Of a DNA stretch of 64,000 bases, positions 41,027-50,601 are shown piece after piece. The notes under the pieces are model-generated. The model was not told the DNA's origin, made no database searches, and was given only the letters and a program-made list of their open reading frames with translations. Every line of letters begins with the position of its first letter. The stretch's first letter is position 1. The stretch is taken from the NCBI RefSeq assembly GCF_022229015.1, contig NZ_JAKKFF010000075.1, positions 1-64,000 on the forward strand, given 5' to 3'. Source of the DNA: Micromonospora foliorum. GTDB lineage: Bacteria > Actinomycetota > Actinomycetes > Mycobacteriales > Micromonosporaceae. A program made the position numbers and the translations under genes.

Positions 41027-41965
41027 ATGCTTCGTCTACCCGACCACTGGGTGTGGGACAGCTGGTACGCGCGGGACGACAACGGCCTCTGGCACGTGTT
41101 CTTCCTGCGCGCGTCCCGCGCCCTGCACGACCCGCACCGCCGCCACCGCCGTGCCACGATCGGCCACGCCGTCTCGGCGGACCTGCGCTCCTGGCGCCTG
41201 GTCGCCGACGCCGTGGTCCCCGCCGACGCGCCGAGCTGGGACGACCTGGCGACCTGGACGGGCTGCACGGTCCGCGGGCCGGACGGACGGTGGTACCTGT
41301 TCTACACCGGGGTCGGTCGGGCCGAGGACGGGCTGGTCCAACGCATCGGACTGGCCGTCTCCGACGACCTCATGACCTGGCACCGGCACGGCACCGAGCC
41401 GGTCGTCCAGGCCGACCCCACCTGGTACGAGCTGCTGGACAAGGAGCTGTGGTACGAGCAGGCGTGGCGCGACCCGTGGGTGTTCCCCGACCCCGACGGC
41501 AAGGGTTGGCACATGCTCATCACCGCCCGCGCCAACACCGGGCCGGCGAACACCCGTGGCGTCGTCGGCCACGCCACCTCCACCGACCTCGTCACCTGGA
41601 CCGTCGCGCCGCCGCTGTCGACACCGGCCGGCTTCGGTCACCTCGAGGTGCCCCAGGTCGCCGTCCTCGACGGGCAGCCGCTGCTGCTGTTCTCCACCGA
41701 CGCCACCGGCAGCGCCCGGCGCGACGACCACCGGATCTGGGTGGCGACCGGCGAGACCACCCTCGGGCCGTGGGACATCGCGGCCGCCCAACCGTTCGCC
41801 CACCCGCACCTGTACGCGCCCCGGCTGGTTCCCGGACCCGCCGACGACTGGTCCCTCGTCGGCTTCCTCGACCACGTCGACGAGACGTTCGTCGGGGAAC
41901 TCACCGATCCCATCCCGGTCCGCTACGCAGCCGCGACCGGGCTGACCGTGGTCGAAGAGCCGTAA
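41027..41965 (+). CDS. Intracellular GH32/GH68-like five-bladed propeller hydrolase
   Basis: The 312-residue protein has no signal peptide. VWDSW (about 9-13) matches the GH68/GH32 nucleophile region, WRDPWVF resembles the RDP motif, and LEVPQVA could hold the acid/base Glu; GHATSTDLVTW is also propeller-typical. Clan GH-J (beta-fructosidase-like) fits best, with GH43 as an alternative. It probably hydrolyses oligosaccharides imported by the adjacent ABC system. The mRNA is likely leaderless. Confidence 0.72.
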   Translation: MLRLPDHWVWDSWYARDDNGLWHVFFLRASRALHDPHRRHRRATIGHAVSADLRSWRLVADAVVPADAPSWDDLATWTGCTVRGPDGRWYLFYTGVGRAEDGLVQRIGLAVSDDLMTWHRHGTEPVVQADPTWYELLDKELWYEQAWRDPWVFPDPDGKGWHMLITARANTGPANTRGVVGHATSTDLVTWTVAPPLSTPAGFGHLEVPQVAVLDGQPLLLFSTDATGSARRDDHRIWVATGETTLGPWDIAAAQPFAHPHLYAPRLVPGPADDWSLVGFLDHVDETFVGELTDPIPVRYAAATGLTVVEEP

Positions 41966-41968
41966 CCG

Positions 41969-42011
41969 GACAGGTCCGGGCCGAGGCGCGTCGCCTCGGC
42001 CCGGACCTGTC
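41969..42011. terminator. Perfect 20-bp hairpin between convergent genes
   Basis: 41969-41988 pairs perfectly with 41992-42011 across a 3-nt loop, 4 nt after the propeller hydrolase stop and 18 nt before the convergent gene's end. Confidence 0.9.
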
Positions 42012-42028
42012 AGTGCCCAGCTCCTAGA

Positions 42029-44422
42029 TCAGCTACGCAGCTGCCACTGCTGGTTGGTGCCGCCGGTGCAGGACCAGAGGATCAACTTCGTGCCGTTCGC
42101 CGTCGCGGCGCCGTTGGCGTCCAGGCAGAGACCCGACTGCACTCCGGTGATCGTGCCGTTGGCGTTGACGTTCCACTGCTGGTTGGGCTGACCGTTGCAG
42201 TCCCAGATCACCACCGTGGTGCCGTTGCTGGTGCCCTGGCCAGAGGCGTCCAGGCACTTGGTGCCGTAGACCATGAGCTGCCGGCTGGCGGTGTGGGTCC
42301 ACCGCTGGTTGGTGGCCGCGCTGATGCAGTCCCAGATCTGGGCCTGCGTGCCGTTGGTGGTGCTGGAGCTGCCGATCTCGGCGCACCGACCCGACTGGAC
42401 GCCCACGATCTGCACGTTCGTCGGGTTGGTGCTGCCGCCGCTCTGCACGCCAGCCGTGTTGATCACCGTCTGCGCGCCCGACGGCCAACTACCGTTGCTG
42501 ACCGTGACGTTGCCGTTGACGACGTTGCCCCGGTCGCCGTTCGTCACGTTCGTGCTGCCGTTGGTCGACCAGTTGTTGGTGACGGTGAAGTTGCCCATGT
42601 TCTCCGCGTACCAGTAGTTGGCGGTGGCCCAGGTGCCGGTGGAGGAGAACACGTTGTTACGGGCGGTGTAGTAGCGGGAGCCCTCGTCGAAGTAGAGCCC
42701 GAACCAGCCGTTGGTCCGCAGGCAGTAGTTCTGGTTGATGGTTCCGCCCGGGTTCGCCGACAGCGTGTAGATGCACCCGCCGTCGGTCATCTGCTGCATC
42801 ACGTCGTGCACGTAGTTGCCGATGACCTGGTTGTTGGCCGCGGTGGTCGCCGTGGTGTACCGCGGCTGGTAGTTGTACAGGCCCCGGTTCGCGTAGTGCT
42901 GGCTGCCGCCGGCGTCGTTGGCGCCCCAGCCGTAGCCGACCGACAGACCGGTGTACGGCATGTTGTAAACCTCGTTGTACGAGACCGTCGCCGTGTTCAC
43001 GTAGGTCGTCAGGATCGAGACGACACCCCGGTACTCCAGGCCGAGATCGTGCACCCGGTTGTTGCTGATGGTGATGTTGCGGTTGACCATCCGCTGGTCA
43101 CCGGGGTGGTGGGCGTCGGCGCGTACGCCACCGACCACGATGCCACCGGCCGAGTTGCGGGCGATCTCGGAGCGGGTGACGGTGATGTTGTTGGCGGCCA
43201 GGCCGACACCGCTGGCGTGGGCGTTGGCGTCGTTGCCGATGCCGATCGCCGTCTGCCCGAGGTTGACGAACTGGGAGTCGCTGAAGGTGACGGTGTTGGC
43301 CGCGGAGACCTGCACGGCGGCGGGCATCTGGTTCCAGTTGGGCCGGGTGGCCTCGAACTGGGGGCAGCCGGCCTGGCAGGAGGTCAGCGCGTCGGACGGA
43401 CGGGACCAGGTGCCGGTGATGTGGGCGCCGGTCTGCTGGTCGGCGAAGCCGTTGCTGCTGCTCGGGCCGAGCCAGCTCGTGCCAGTGAAGGTGATGCCGC
43501 TGAACGAGATGTGGTGCGCGGGCGCGTCGAGGGTGCCGCCGACGTTGACCAGGGACTGCAACTGTGGCAACTCGACGCTGACGGAGCTCATGTTCTGCCC
43601 GGCGAGCGGGATGTAGTTGAGCTGACCGTTGCTCGGGTTGAGATACCACTCCCCCGCCGAGTCCAGGAACTCGTACGCGTTGGTCAGGTAGAAGGGCCCG
43701 GCGCGGTGCGGGCTGGAGAGGGTGTCGAACCCGAAGGTGTTGTTGTTCCACGCGGGCTGCTGCATCGTCAGGAAGTTGCCGCTGATGCTCTGCACCGGCG
43801 AGTACCGGTCGGTGAACGAGCCGACGCTCTCCACCTCGACCCGGTTCTGGTTGCCGAGGTTGTTGAGGTAGTTGAGCGCGCTCTTGGTGAACCGCATGCC
43901 GGACGTGGTGAAGGTGAAGTCGGCGCGGTTCACGGCGGTACGCGCCCGGGTGGCGACGGCCCCGTTGACGTAGAGCTGACGGGAGTCGAGCCCGGCGGGC
44001 ACGTTGGCCCGCCAGATGTTCTTCCCGGAGTCGACGAGCGACCAACCGGTGACGGCCCGGGCGCCGGTGATCGTCGGACGGGCGCCGGCGGCCGCCCGCC
44101 AGATCACCTGATAGCCGTTGTTGCCCGAGTCGGCGGCGGTGAACCGCAGCGGCGACGAGAGCCGGTACGCGCCGTTGGCCAGCTCCACGACGATGTCACC
44201 GGACATCGCGCTGTTGATCCCCCGCACCGCGGTCTGGGCGGCGGTCAGCGAACACGGTTGGCTGGCGGAACACGCGGTGCCGGTGCCGGAGGGCGACGCG
44301 TAGAGGGTGGTGGTGGCCGCGAGGGCCGGGGACGCCGAGGCGGTTACCGCGACCAGGGCGGTCACCGCTGTCGCGGCGGCGCCGGCCAGCAGTCGGCGCA
44401 GCGACGAGAGGGACGAGGACAC
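42029..44422 (-). CDS. Secreted right-handed beta-helix protein with ricin-type CBM13
   Basis: The 797-residue protein has a signal peptide (about 1-36), a parallel beta-helix domain (about 37-660) with many NITVTRSEIARNSAGG-like turns, and a C-terminal ricin B domain (about 670-797) with three QxW-type repeats (NQRWTH, NQQWNV, NQQWQL). The catalytic type is not clear; GH120- or GH141-like enzymes and lyases share this fold. It probably binds and cleaves plant polysaccharide outside the cell. The start is GTG at 44422 with an AGGAG site. Confidence 0.8.
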   Translation of the reverse strand: MSSSLSSLRRLLAGAAATAVTALVAVTASASPALAATTTLYASPSGTGTACSASQPCSLTAAQTAVRGINSAMSGDIVVELANGAYRLSSPLRFTAADSGNNGYQVIWRAAAGARPTITGARAVTGWSLVDSGKNIWRANVPAGLDSRQLYVNGAVATRARTAVNRADFTFTTSGMRFTKSALNYLNNLGNQNRVEVESVGSFTDRYSPVQSISGNFLTMQQPAWNNNTFGFDTLSSPHRAGPFYLTNAYEFLDSAGEWYLNPSNGQLNYIPLAGQNMSSVSVELPQLQSLVNVGGTLDAPAHHISFSGITFTGTSWLGPSSSNGFADQQTGAHITGTWSRPSDALTSCQAGCPQFEATRPNWNQMPAAVQVSAANTVTFSDSQFVNLGQTAIGIGNDANAHASGVGLAANNITVTRSEIARNSAGGIVVGGVRADAHHPGDQRMVNRNITISNNRVHDLGLEYRGVVSILTTYVNTATVSYNEVYNMPYTGLSVGYGWGANDAGGSQHYANRGLYNYQPRYTTATTAANNQVIGNYVHDVMQQMTDGGCIYTLSANPGGTINQNYCLRTNGWFGLYFDEGSRYYTARNNVFSSTGTWATANYWYAENMGNFTVTNNWSTNGSTNVTNGDRGNVVNGNVTVSNGSWPSGAQTVINTAGVQSGGSTNPTNVQIVGVQSGRCAEIGSSSTTNGTQAQIWDCISAATNQRWTHTASRQLMVYGTKCLDASGQGTSNGTTVVIWDCNGQPNQQWNVNANGTITGVQSGLCLDANGAATANGTKLILWSCTGGTNQQWQLRS

Positions 44423-44503
44423 GGGACGGTGCTCCTGACATGAGAACGGGGATGGGGGTGGCGGAACGGCCTCAACCAGCGCGGGGGTGGCGGGCCGGGG
44501 CGG

Positions 44504-45355
44504 TCATCCGAGGATCTCCCGGAGATAGCGCAGGCCGTCCGTGGCGAGACGGTCCTGCGAGGGGGCCAACGGACGCCAGATCGCCGCGGCGGTGGCGATG
44601 GCCTCGTTCTCCGCCGTGAACGACTCGATGCAGATCGCGCCCTGGTAGCCGGTGTCCCGCAGGACGGCGAAGAAGCGGGGCCAGTCGAAGTGGTCGGCAC
44701 CGGGAGCGCCCCGGTTGGTGCCGCTGACCTGGACGTGCTTGATGTGCCGGCCGGCGGCGGCGAGGGCCGCGTAGGGGTCGGCCTCCTCGATGTTCATGTG
44801 ATAGGTGTCGATCATGATGCCGACGTTCGGCGGTAGCCCGTCGATCAACTCGATCGTCTGCTGGATCGTGTTGACGACGCTCGTCTCGTAGCGGTTCAAC
44901 GCCTCGACACCGATGCTCACGCCCAACTCGCCGGCCTGCTCGGCCACCGGCGCCAGGGCCCGCCGGAAATCCGCGTAGCAGGCCGCGCGGGCCGCCGGTG
45001 ACATCCGCCAGGTGCGGCCCACCGAGGCGTACGCGGGACCGCCGACGCACGGTGCGCCGACGGCCGCCGCGCTCGCCACGCAGCCCTTGAGGTACGCCAC
45101 CGTCGACTCGACGACCGCCGGCGCGGCGTCGACAAGCTCCCGCCCCGGCGGGGTGACCGCGCAGACGCCGGCGGCGACGAGGCCGTGCGCCGCCAACAGG
45201 TCCCGGGTACGGATCGGGTCCCAGTCGCCGGGCTGCTCGATCGGCAACTCGACCGCGTCGAAGCCGAACGCGGCGATCCGCGGGATCAGCTCGGCCAGGG
45301 CCTTGTCGTCGACCGGCGAGGCCCAGACCCAGGGGTTGACGCCGATGGCGTACAT
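44504..45355 (-). CDS. Ketose 3-epimerase-like sugar isomerase (xylose-isomerase-like TIM barrel)
   Basis: The 283-residue AP-endonuclease-2-type TIM barrel has metal/substrate residues in IGVEALNRYETSVVNT, MIDTYHMNIEE and ESFTAENEAI, closely matching D-psicose/D-tagatose 3-epimerases. It interconverts ketoses at C3. It is the last gene of the RbsABC-like operon, 6 nt after the binding-protein gene, so it probably acts on the imported sugar. Confidence 0.88.
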   Translation of the reverse strand: MYAIGVNPWVWASPVDDKALAELIPRIAAFGFDAVELPIEQPGDWDPIRTRDLLAAHGLVAAGVCAVTPPGRELVDAAPAVVESTVAYLKGCVASAAAVGAPCVGGPAYASVGRTWRMSPAARAACYADFRRALAPVAEQAGELGVSIGVEALNRYETSVVNTIQQTIELIDGLPPNVGIMIDTYHMNIEEADPYAALAAAGRHIKHVQVSGTNRGAPGADHFDWPRFFAVLRDTGYQGAICIESFTAENEAIATAAAIWRPLAPSQDRLATDGLRYLREILG

Positions 45356-45361
45356 CGGACC

Positions 45362-46543
45362 CTACTTCCAGCGCTGCGGGTAACCGGGCAGGTCGGTGCA
45401 GCCGCACATCGCGTAGTGCAGCGGCGGCATGCCCGCGTCGAGGTACTGGTCCAGGTTGTCCTGGGTGACGGTCGGCTGCGGCAGCTTCCACGGGCTGGAC
45501 ACCTGCTGGCCGTCGAGGATCCGCAGCGCCGCGATGATCGGCGTACGCCACTGGTAGGTCGGGTAGGTCGGCGCGATCGCCGTGAGCTTCTTGTCCTTCC
45601 AGATCTTCAGGAAGTCGAGCTGGTCCTCGCCGTTCATCGGCGGAACGGGCTTGCCCGCGTCCTGGAACGCCTCGACCGCCGCGACGGCCACCGCTCCGGC
45701 GTCCATCCAGACCCCGTCGATCGTGCCGTACCGCTGGATGTAGTCGTCGACGATCTTCTTGGTCTTGGCCGGGTCACCGTCGGTGAACTCGACGCCGACG
45801 ACGTCGACCTTCGCCTTGTCGAACGCCACCTTCGCCGCCGACCAGCGGGTCTCCAGGACGTCGACGCCGGGCAGGATCCGCAGCGCGAGGACCTTGCCGC
45901 CGGGCTTCATCTTCTGGCTGACGAACTCGGCCCCGACGTGGCCGAAGCCGTAACCGCCGATGGGGTTGATGAACGTCACCGGGCACTTCGTGTTGACACC
46001 ACGGTCGAAGACGACGACCGGCAGCCCGGCCTGGCAGGCCGCCTCGACGGCCGGGGTGAGCGTGGCGGTGGTGTTCGGCGAGACGATGAGCGCGTCGCAG
46101 CCCTTGCCGAGCAGATCGTTGATGTCCGCGATCTGCTTCTGGTCCTTGCCCTCGGCGTCGACGTGCACGAACTCCTTGATGCGGCTCTTCTGCGCCTCGA
46201 CCTCGGCCTGCATGGTCTTGAAGCCGACCTGCCGCCAGGGGTTGTTCAGGGCCGCGTTCGAGAAGCAGATCTTGTGGGGACCGCTCTTCTTGAACTTGGC
46301 GGTGTCGACCATCGTCGGGTTGAGCGCCTGCTCCCACGGCTTGTCGGCCGGGCCCGTCGGCGCCGCGTCGAGCAGCGCCAGCTCGGCGTCGTAGTCGGCC
46401 TGTACGAAGAACTTCGACTGCTCTCCGGTGCCGGACCCGGCGGCGGAGGCGCTCCCCGACGGGCCCGCGGCCGGCTCGTCGGTGGAGCAGGCGGCGAGGG
46501 ACAGCAGGGTGACAGCGGCAAGCGCCGCCATGGAACGTCGCAC
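45362..46543 (-). CDS. Sugar-binding lipoprotein (RbsB-like)
   Basis: The 393-residue type-I periplasmic binding protein has a lipobox LAACS (Cys19) and core motifs KICFSNAALNNPWRQ, GCDALIVSPNTTATL and DGVWMDAGAVA. The first 70 residues include an extended acidic linker. C-terminal CGC is unusual. It captures the monosaccharide for the adjacent permeases. Confidence 0.9.
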   Translation of the reverse strand: MRRSMAALAAVTLLSLAACSTDEPAAGPSGSASAAGSGTGEQSKFFVQADYDAELALLDAAPTGPADKPWEQALNPTMVDTAKFKKSGPHKICFSNAALNNPWRQVGFKTMQAEVEAQKSRIKEFVHVDAEGKDQKQIADINDLLGKGCDALIVSPNTTATLTPAVEAACQAGLPVVVFDRGVNTKCPVTFINPIGGYGFGHVGAEFVSQKMKPGGKVLALRILPGVDVLETRWSAAKVAFDKAKVDVVGVEFTDGDPAKTKKIVDDYIQRYGTIDGVWMDAGAVAVAAVEAFQDAGKPVPPMNGEDQLDFLKIWKDKKLTAIAPTYPTYQWRTPIIAALRILDGQQVSSPWKLPQPTVTQDNLDQYLDAGMPPLHYAMCGCTDLPGYPQRWK

Positions 46544-46556
46544 TATGGTTTCCCCT

Positions 46557-47540
46557 TTATCTCGACGAAGAACGCGTTGCCGAGACCGCCACGGCGAGCA
46601 GGATGATCCCGCCCTGGACGGTCGACCTGAGGGCGCCGGAGACGCCGTAGAAATTCATGAGGGCGAACAGCAGCTCGAGGGTCAGCGCGCCGAGCATCGC
46701 CCCGACGACCGCGCCGCGACCCCCGCCGAGCGCCACCCCACCGAGGACGACCGCGGTGATCGCGCCGAACTCCAGGCCCGCACCGGCCTGGAACGACACG
46801 CCGCTGTAGCCGCCCAGGAGGATCGCCGCCACCGCCGCCGCGAGCCCGCTGAGGATGAAGGCGAAGGTCCGGGTACGCCACACGCGTACGCCGCTCAACT
46901 CGGCGGTGCGCGGGTTGTCGCCGACGGCGACAAGCGTCCGACCGAAGTCGGAGCGCATCAGCAGCACGGCCGCCACCGCCAGGACCACCAGGACCAGCAG
47001 CGCGTACGGCACGCGGCCCAGCAGAGGCACGTCCTCGAAGGCCCGCCGGCCGAACCGCCGGAACTCCTCGGAGAGCCCACCCTTCGGGGCGCCGTCGGAC
47101 CAGAGGTAGACCGCGCCCACGAGGATCAGGAACATGCCGAGGGTGGTGATGAACGACGGCACCCGCAGCCGCGTCGTGATCAGGCCGTTGACCAGCCCGA
47201 CCAGCGCTCCGAAGGCGAGCAGGAGCAGCACCACCGGCCAGGTACGCGCCGGGTCGCTGTCGATCAGCCGGGCGGCGACCACCACCTGCGCGGTCACCAG
47301 GGACCCGACCGAGAGGTCGAACTCGCCGGACACGATCACGAAGTACTGGCCGGCGGCGAGCAGGATGATCGGCGCCGAACGACCGAGGAAGGACATCAGC
47401 GACGGCGGGGCCAGGAAGTCGGGCTGCCGGATGCCGACGAGCACCAACAGCACCGCGAGGATCACGAGGATCGGCAGGACACCACCGGGACGCACCCGCG
47501 GCAGACGCAGCGGCAGGGAACGGGGCTGGACGGTCTGCAT
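46557..47540 (-). CDS. Sugar ABC transporter permease 2 (RbsC-like)
   Basis: The 327-residue membrane protein of the BPD_transp_2 family has about eight to ten helices and conserved GEFDLSVGSLV, SFITTLGMFLI and GGVALGGGRG segments. The start ATG at 47540 lies 2 nt after the other permease stop. It and its paralogue probably form a heterodimeric channel. Confidence 0.92.
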   Translation of the reverse strand: MQTVQPRSLPLRLPRVRPGGVLPILVILAVLLVLVGIRQPDFLAPPSLMSFLGRSAPIILLAAGQYFVIVSGEFDLSVGSLVTAQVVVAARLIDSDPARTWPVVLLLLAFGALVGLVNGLITTRLRVPSFITTLGMFLILVGAVYLWSDGAPKGGLSEEFRRFGRRAFEDVPLLGRVPYALLVLVVLAVAAVLLMRSDFGRTLVAVGDNPRTAELSGVRVWRTRTFAFILSGLAAAVAAILLGGYSGVSFQAGAGLEFGAITAVVLGGVALGGGRGAVVGAMLGALTLELLFALMNFYGVSGALRSTVQGGIILLAVAVSATRSSSR

Positions 47541-47542
47541 GG

Positions 47543-48514
47543 CTAGGCCGCCTTTCGCATGGCCCGGCGGGCGTAGACGGCGACCGCGGCGATGATGATG
47601 ACGCCCCGGATCACCTGCTTGAAGAAGGCGTCGACCTCGAGCTGGTTGAAGATGGCGTCGATGCTGGCGAGCAGCAGCACCCCGCCGACCGTGCCGATGA
47701 CGCCGCCGCGCCCACCGGCGAGGGCGGTGCCGCCGATCACCACCGCGGCGATCGACTCCAGGTCGTAGAGCCCCTCGGTGCCGACCCGCGGGGCGCCCGA
47801 GCCGAGCCGACTGGCGAGATAGATGCCGGCGAGCCCCGCGCACATCGAACACAGGACGTGGGCGGTGACGAGGACCCGGTCGTTGCGGACACCGGAGAGC
47901 CGGGCCACCTCCGGATCCCCACCGACGGCGACCAGATGGTGGCCGAAGCGGGTCCGCGACAGCGCGAACCAGGCCGCCGCGGTCACGACTATCAGCAGCA
48001 GGAACGACACCGGCACCGGCCCGACGCGCTGGTAGCCGAGCGACTGCACGAGCGAGGGCGCGGTGGCGCCGGCCGGGCCGTCGTAGCCGTTGTCGAGGTA
48101 ACCCTTGAGCAGCAGCCCGACGCCGAGGGTCGCGATGAACGCGTTGACCCGGAACCGGGTGACGAGCAGCCCGTTGAGCAGCCCGACGCCGGCGCTGACG
48201 ACCAGCACCAGGCCGATCGCCGGCAGCACCGCGCCGTCGCTGCCGTTCATCGTCTCGGCCGCGACGAGGGTGCTGAGGCTGATCACGTAGGCCACCGAGA
48301 GGTCGAGCGAGCCGCCCAGGATCACCAGGGTCTGGCCGACCGCGACCAACCCGAGGCCGGCGGCGACATGCAGCAGACTCACCGTCGTGGACTGGTTGAA
48401 GAGCTGACCGCCGTCGAACAGGACGACCAGCCAGCCGATCGTGAGGGTGAGGGTCAGGGCCACGAAGACGCCCGGTACGGGACGCCGGGCCGGCAGCAGC
48501 GACAGAGCGCTCAC
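47543..48514 (-). CDS. Sugar ABC transporter permease 1 (RbsC-like)
   Basis: The 323-residue paralogue of the next permease has GGSLDLSVAYVIS, AFIATLGVGLLLKG and GGTALAGGRGG motifs. It starts with GTG at 48514 and lies 55 nt after the ATPase gene. Two distinct RbsC-type permeases point to a heterodimer. Confidence 0.92.
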   Translation of the reverse strand: MSALSLLPARRPVPGVFVALTLTLTIGWLVVLFDGGQLFNQSTTVSLLHVAAGLGLVAVGQTLVILGGSLDLSVAYVISLSTLVAAETMNGSDGAVLPAIGLVLVVSAGVGLLNGLLVTRFRVNAFIATLGVGLLLKGYLDNGYDGPAGATAPSLVQSLGYQRVGPVPVSFLLLIVVTAAAWFALSRTRFGHHLVAVGGDPEVARLSGVRNDRVLVTAHVLCSMCAGLAGIYLASRLGSGAPRVGTEGLYDLESIAAVVIGGTALAGGRGGVIGTVGGVLLLASIDAIFNQLEVDAFFKQVIRGVIIIAAVAVYARRAMRKAA

Positions 48515-48569
48515 TGGATCACCTCTGCTCGCGACTGCGGGGCTCGCAAACCCGGCTCACTCCTCGCGC

Positions 48570-50081
48570 TCACTGGACCGGCTCCCGCACGGTGCCGACC
48601 GCCAACGCGACGACCTCCTCCTCGGTCGCGCCGGCGGGCAGCTCGCCCGCGACGTGACCGTCCCGCATGACGACGATCCGGTCACTCATCCCCAGCAGCT
48701 CCGGTAGGTCGGACGAGATCATCAGCACGGCCGCGCCATCACGGGCGAGGCGGCGGACGAGGTCGTGGATGGCTGACTTCGCGCCCACGTCGATGCCCCG
48801 GGTCGGCTCGTCGAAGAGCAGGATCCGCGGGTTGAGCGCGAGCCAGCGGGCCAGCACGACCTTCTGCTGGTTGCCCCCGGACAGGAAGCGGATCTCCTGG
48901 TCGTCGCCGGCGCCGCGGACCTCCACGGCGGCCAGCAACTCGCGCACCCGGACGGTCCTCGCCGCGCGGCCGGACCGGGCAGCGAAGACGGCCCGGCTGG
49001 CGAGCAGCGCGTTGTCGAGCACCGACTGCCGGGGGACGATTCCCTCGCCCTTGCGGTCCTCGGTGACGTAGGCGATGCCGGCCCGCATCGCGGTGCGGGG
49101 TGAGCGCAGTCGGACCGGCCGGTCGTCGAGCGTGACGTCCCCGGTCGTGAACGGCGACACCCCGAAGATCGCACGGGCCAGCGCCGAGCGCCCGGAGCCC
49201 TGCAACCCGCCGATGCCGAGCACCTCACCGGCGCGCAACTGGAGGTTGACGTCCCGCAGCTTCCGGTTACCCGCGTCGCGAAGGTTGAGCCGCACCGGGC
49301 CCCGGTCCTCCGGGGCGGCCCGGTCCGGGTAGTAGCTGGACAGTTCCCGGCCGACCATGTGCCGCACCAACTCGTCGGCGGTGGTGTCCGCGGTGTCCAC
49401 GGTGGTGACCCGGCGGCCGTCCTTGAGCACGGTGATCCGACCGGACAGGTCGAAGACCTCGGCGAGCCGGTGCGAGACGTACAGCAGCCCGATGCCCCGC
49501 TCCTGGAGTCGGCGCACCAGTCCGTAGAGCAGCTCGACCTCGTGGTCGGCCAGCGCGGCGGTCGGTTCGTCCATGATGAGCAGCCGCGCGTCCAGGGCGA
49601 GCGCCTTGGCGATCTCGACGACCTGCTGCTGCGCGACGCCCAACTGCCCCACCCGGGCGTCGGCCGGCAACGTGGTCTCACCGATCGAGGCGAGCAGCCG
49701 CGTGGTGCGGTCGAGCATCTCCCGACGGTCGACGAGCCCGCGGCGGACCGGCTCGTGCCCCAGGTAGACGTTCTCCGCGACGGTGCGCTCCGGGAGCAGG
49801 TTGAACTCCTGGTGGATGATGCCGATGCCGGCCCGCTGCGCGTCGCGCGGGCCACGGAACGTCCGCGTCGCACCGGCGAACTCGACAGTGCCCCCGTCCG
49901 GGGCGTACCCGCCCGAGACGATCTTCATGAGGGTCGACTTCCCGGCGCCGTTCTCACCGACCACGGCGTGCACCTCGCCCGGCGCGACGTCGAGGTCGAC
50001 ACCGTCGAGAACGCGGACTCCGAGGAAGGACTTGCCGATGCCCCGGAGGGTGAGCAGCGGCACCGGCCGCGAGTCTGACAT
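48570..50081 (-). CDS. Sugar ABC transporter ATP-binding protein (RbsA-like, two ATPase domains)
   Basis: The 503-residue tandem ATPase has an N-terminal domain with Walker A GENGAGKST, Walker B LLIMDEP and a degenerate signature (VGQLGVAQQQ), and a C-terminal domain with a Walker A variant (GLQGSGRSA) and signature LSGGNQQK. This is the usual RbsA/MglA asymmetry. The start ATG at 50081 gives the expected N-terminus; a GTG five codons upstream is possible. It is the first gene of the five-gene operon running to 44504. Confidence 0.93.
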   Translation of the reverse strand: MSDSRPVPLLTLRGIGKSFLGVRVLDGVDLDVAPGEVHAVVGENGAGKSTLMKIVSGGYAPDGGTVEFAGATRTFRGPRDAQRAGIGIIHQEFNLLPERTVAENVYLGHEPVRRGLVDRREMLDRTTRLLASIGETTLPADARVGQLGVAQQQVVEIAKALALDARLLIMDEPTAALADHEVELLYGLVRRLQERGIGLLYVSHRLAEVFDLSGRITVLKDGRRVTTVDTADTTADELVRHMVGRELSSYYPDRAAPEDRGPVRLNLRDAGNRKLRDVNLQLRAGEVLGIGGLQGSGRSALARAIFGVSPFTTGDVTLDDRPVRLRSPRTAMRAGIAYVTEDRKGEGIVPRQSVLDNALLASRAVFAARSGRAARTVRVRELLAAVEVRGAGDDQEIRFLSGGNQQKVVLARWLALNPRILLFDEPTRGIDVGAKSAIHDLVRRLARDGAAVLMISSDLPELLGMSDRIVVMRDGHVAGELPAGATEEEVVALAVGTVREPVQ

Positions 50082-50096
50082 CCCGAGTGCCCTCAC

Positions 50097-50601
50097 AGAC
50101 AGTAGTTATCGACAGGATTCAATGCCACACTACGGCGACTTTGAAGCGCTGGACATCAAACTTTCGTAGGAACAGCCATGGCTTACGTTCGCGCGTCGAA
50201 AACATTTCCTTGACATCGAGGAAACATCACACGTATGAAGATAGATGTTTGGATGCGGGTCCGCAATCCTCGATCAAGCCCGACTGCCAGCCCGGGCCGC
50301 GATCGACAGGTGGCACCGCAGCGAGGGAGCCGAGCGCGGCCGCCGTCCACCGGGCAGGACGTCGGACGTTACTCCGTGAATTGACAGTCTTCTATCTCTA
50401 GCTCATCCTGACCTCGTGGACCACGGGACGAGAACCACGGCCAGCATCACGCTGTGTGACGTCCCGCAGGTCTGACTGCCGTTGCGGCGAACGGCATGAG
50501 GACAGACCCCCGCGCCCGTGTCCCTCGCGTGTCCAGGTCAACCTGGCGCGTCGTGGGACCCGTGGTCGCAATCCCTACGCCCGCCCAACCTAGGAGACGG
50601 C
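50097..50601. other. 505-nt divergent intergenic region
   Basis: No convincing gene. It holds an imperfect dyad ACATTTCCT-N8-AGGAAACAT (50202-50227), an AAACTTTCG element (about 50158-50166) resembling one half of the xylanase-side palindrome, and a TTGACA at 50382-50387 that could serve the rightward gene. It separates the Rbs-like operon from the ThuA/dehydrogenase gene. Confidence 0.5.

Noticed and set aside
50087..50401. 104-codon frame in the divergent intergenic region
   Set aside because: Low-complexity Arg/Ser composition, no ribosome site, no family match.
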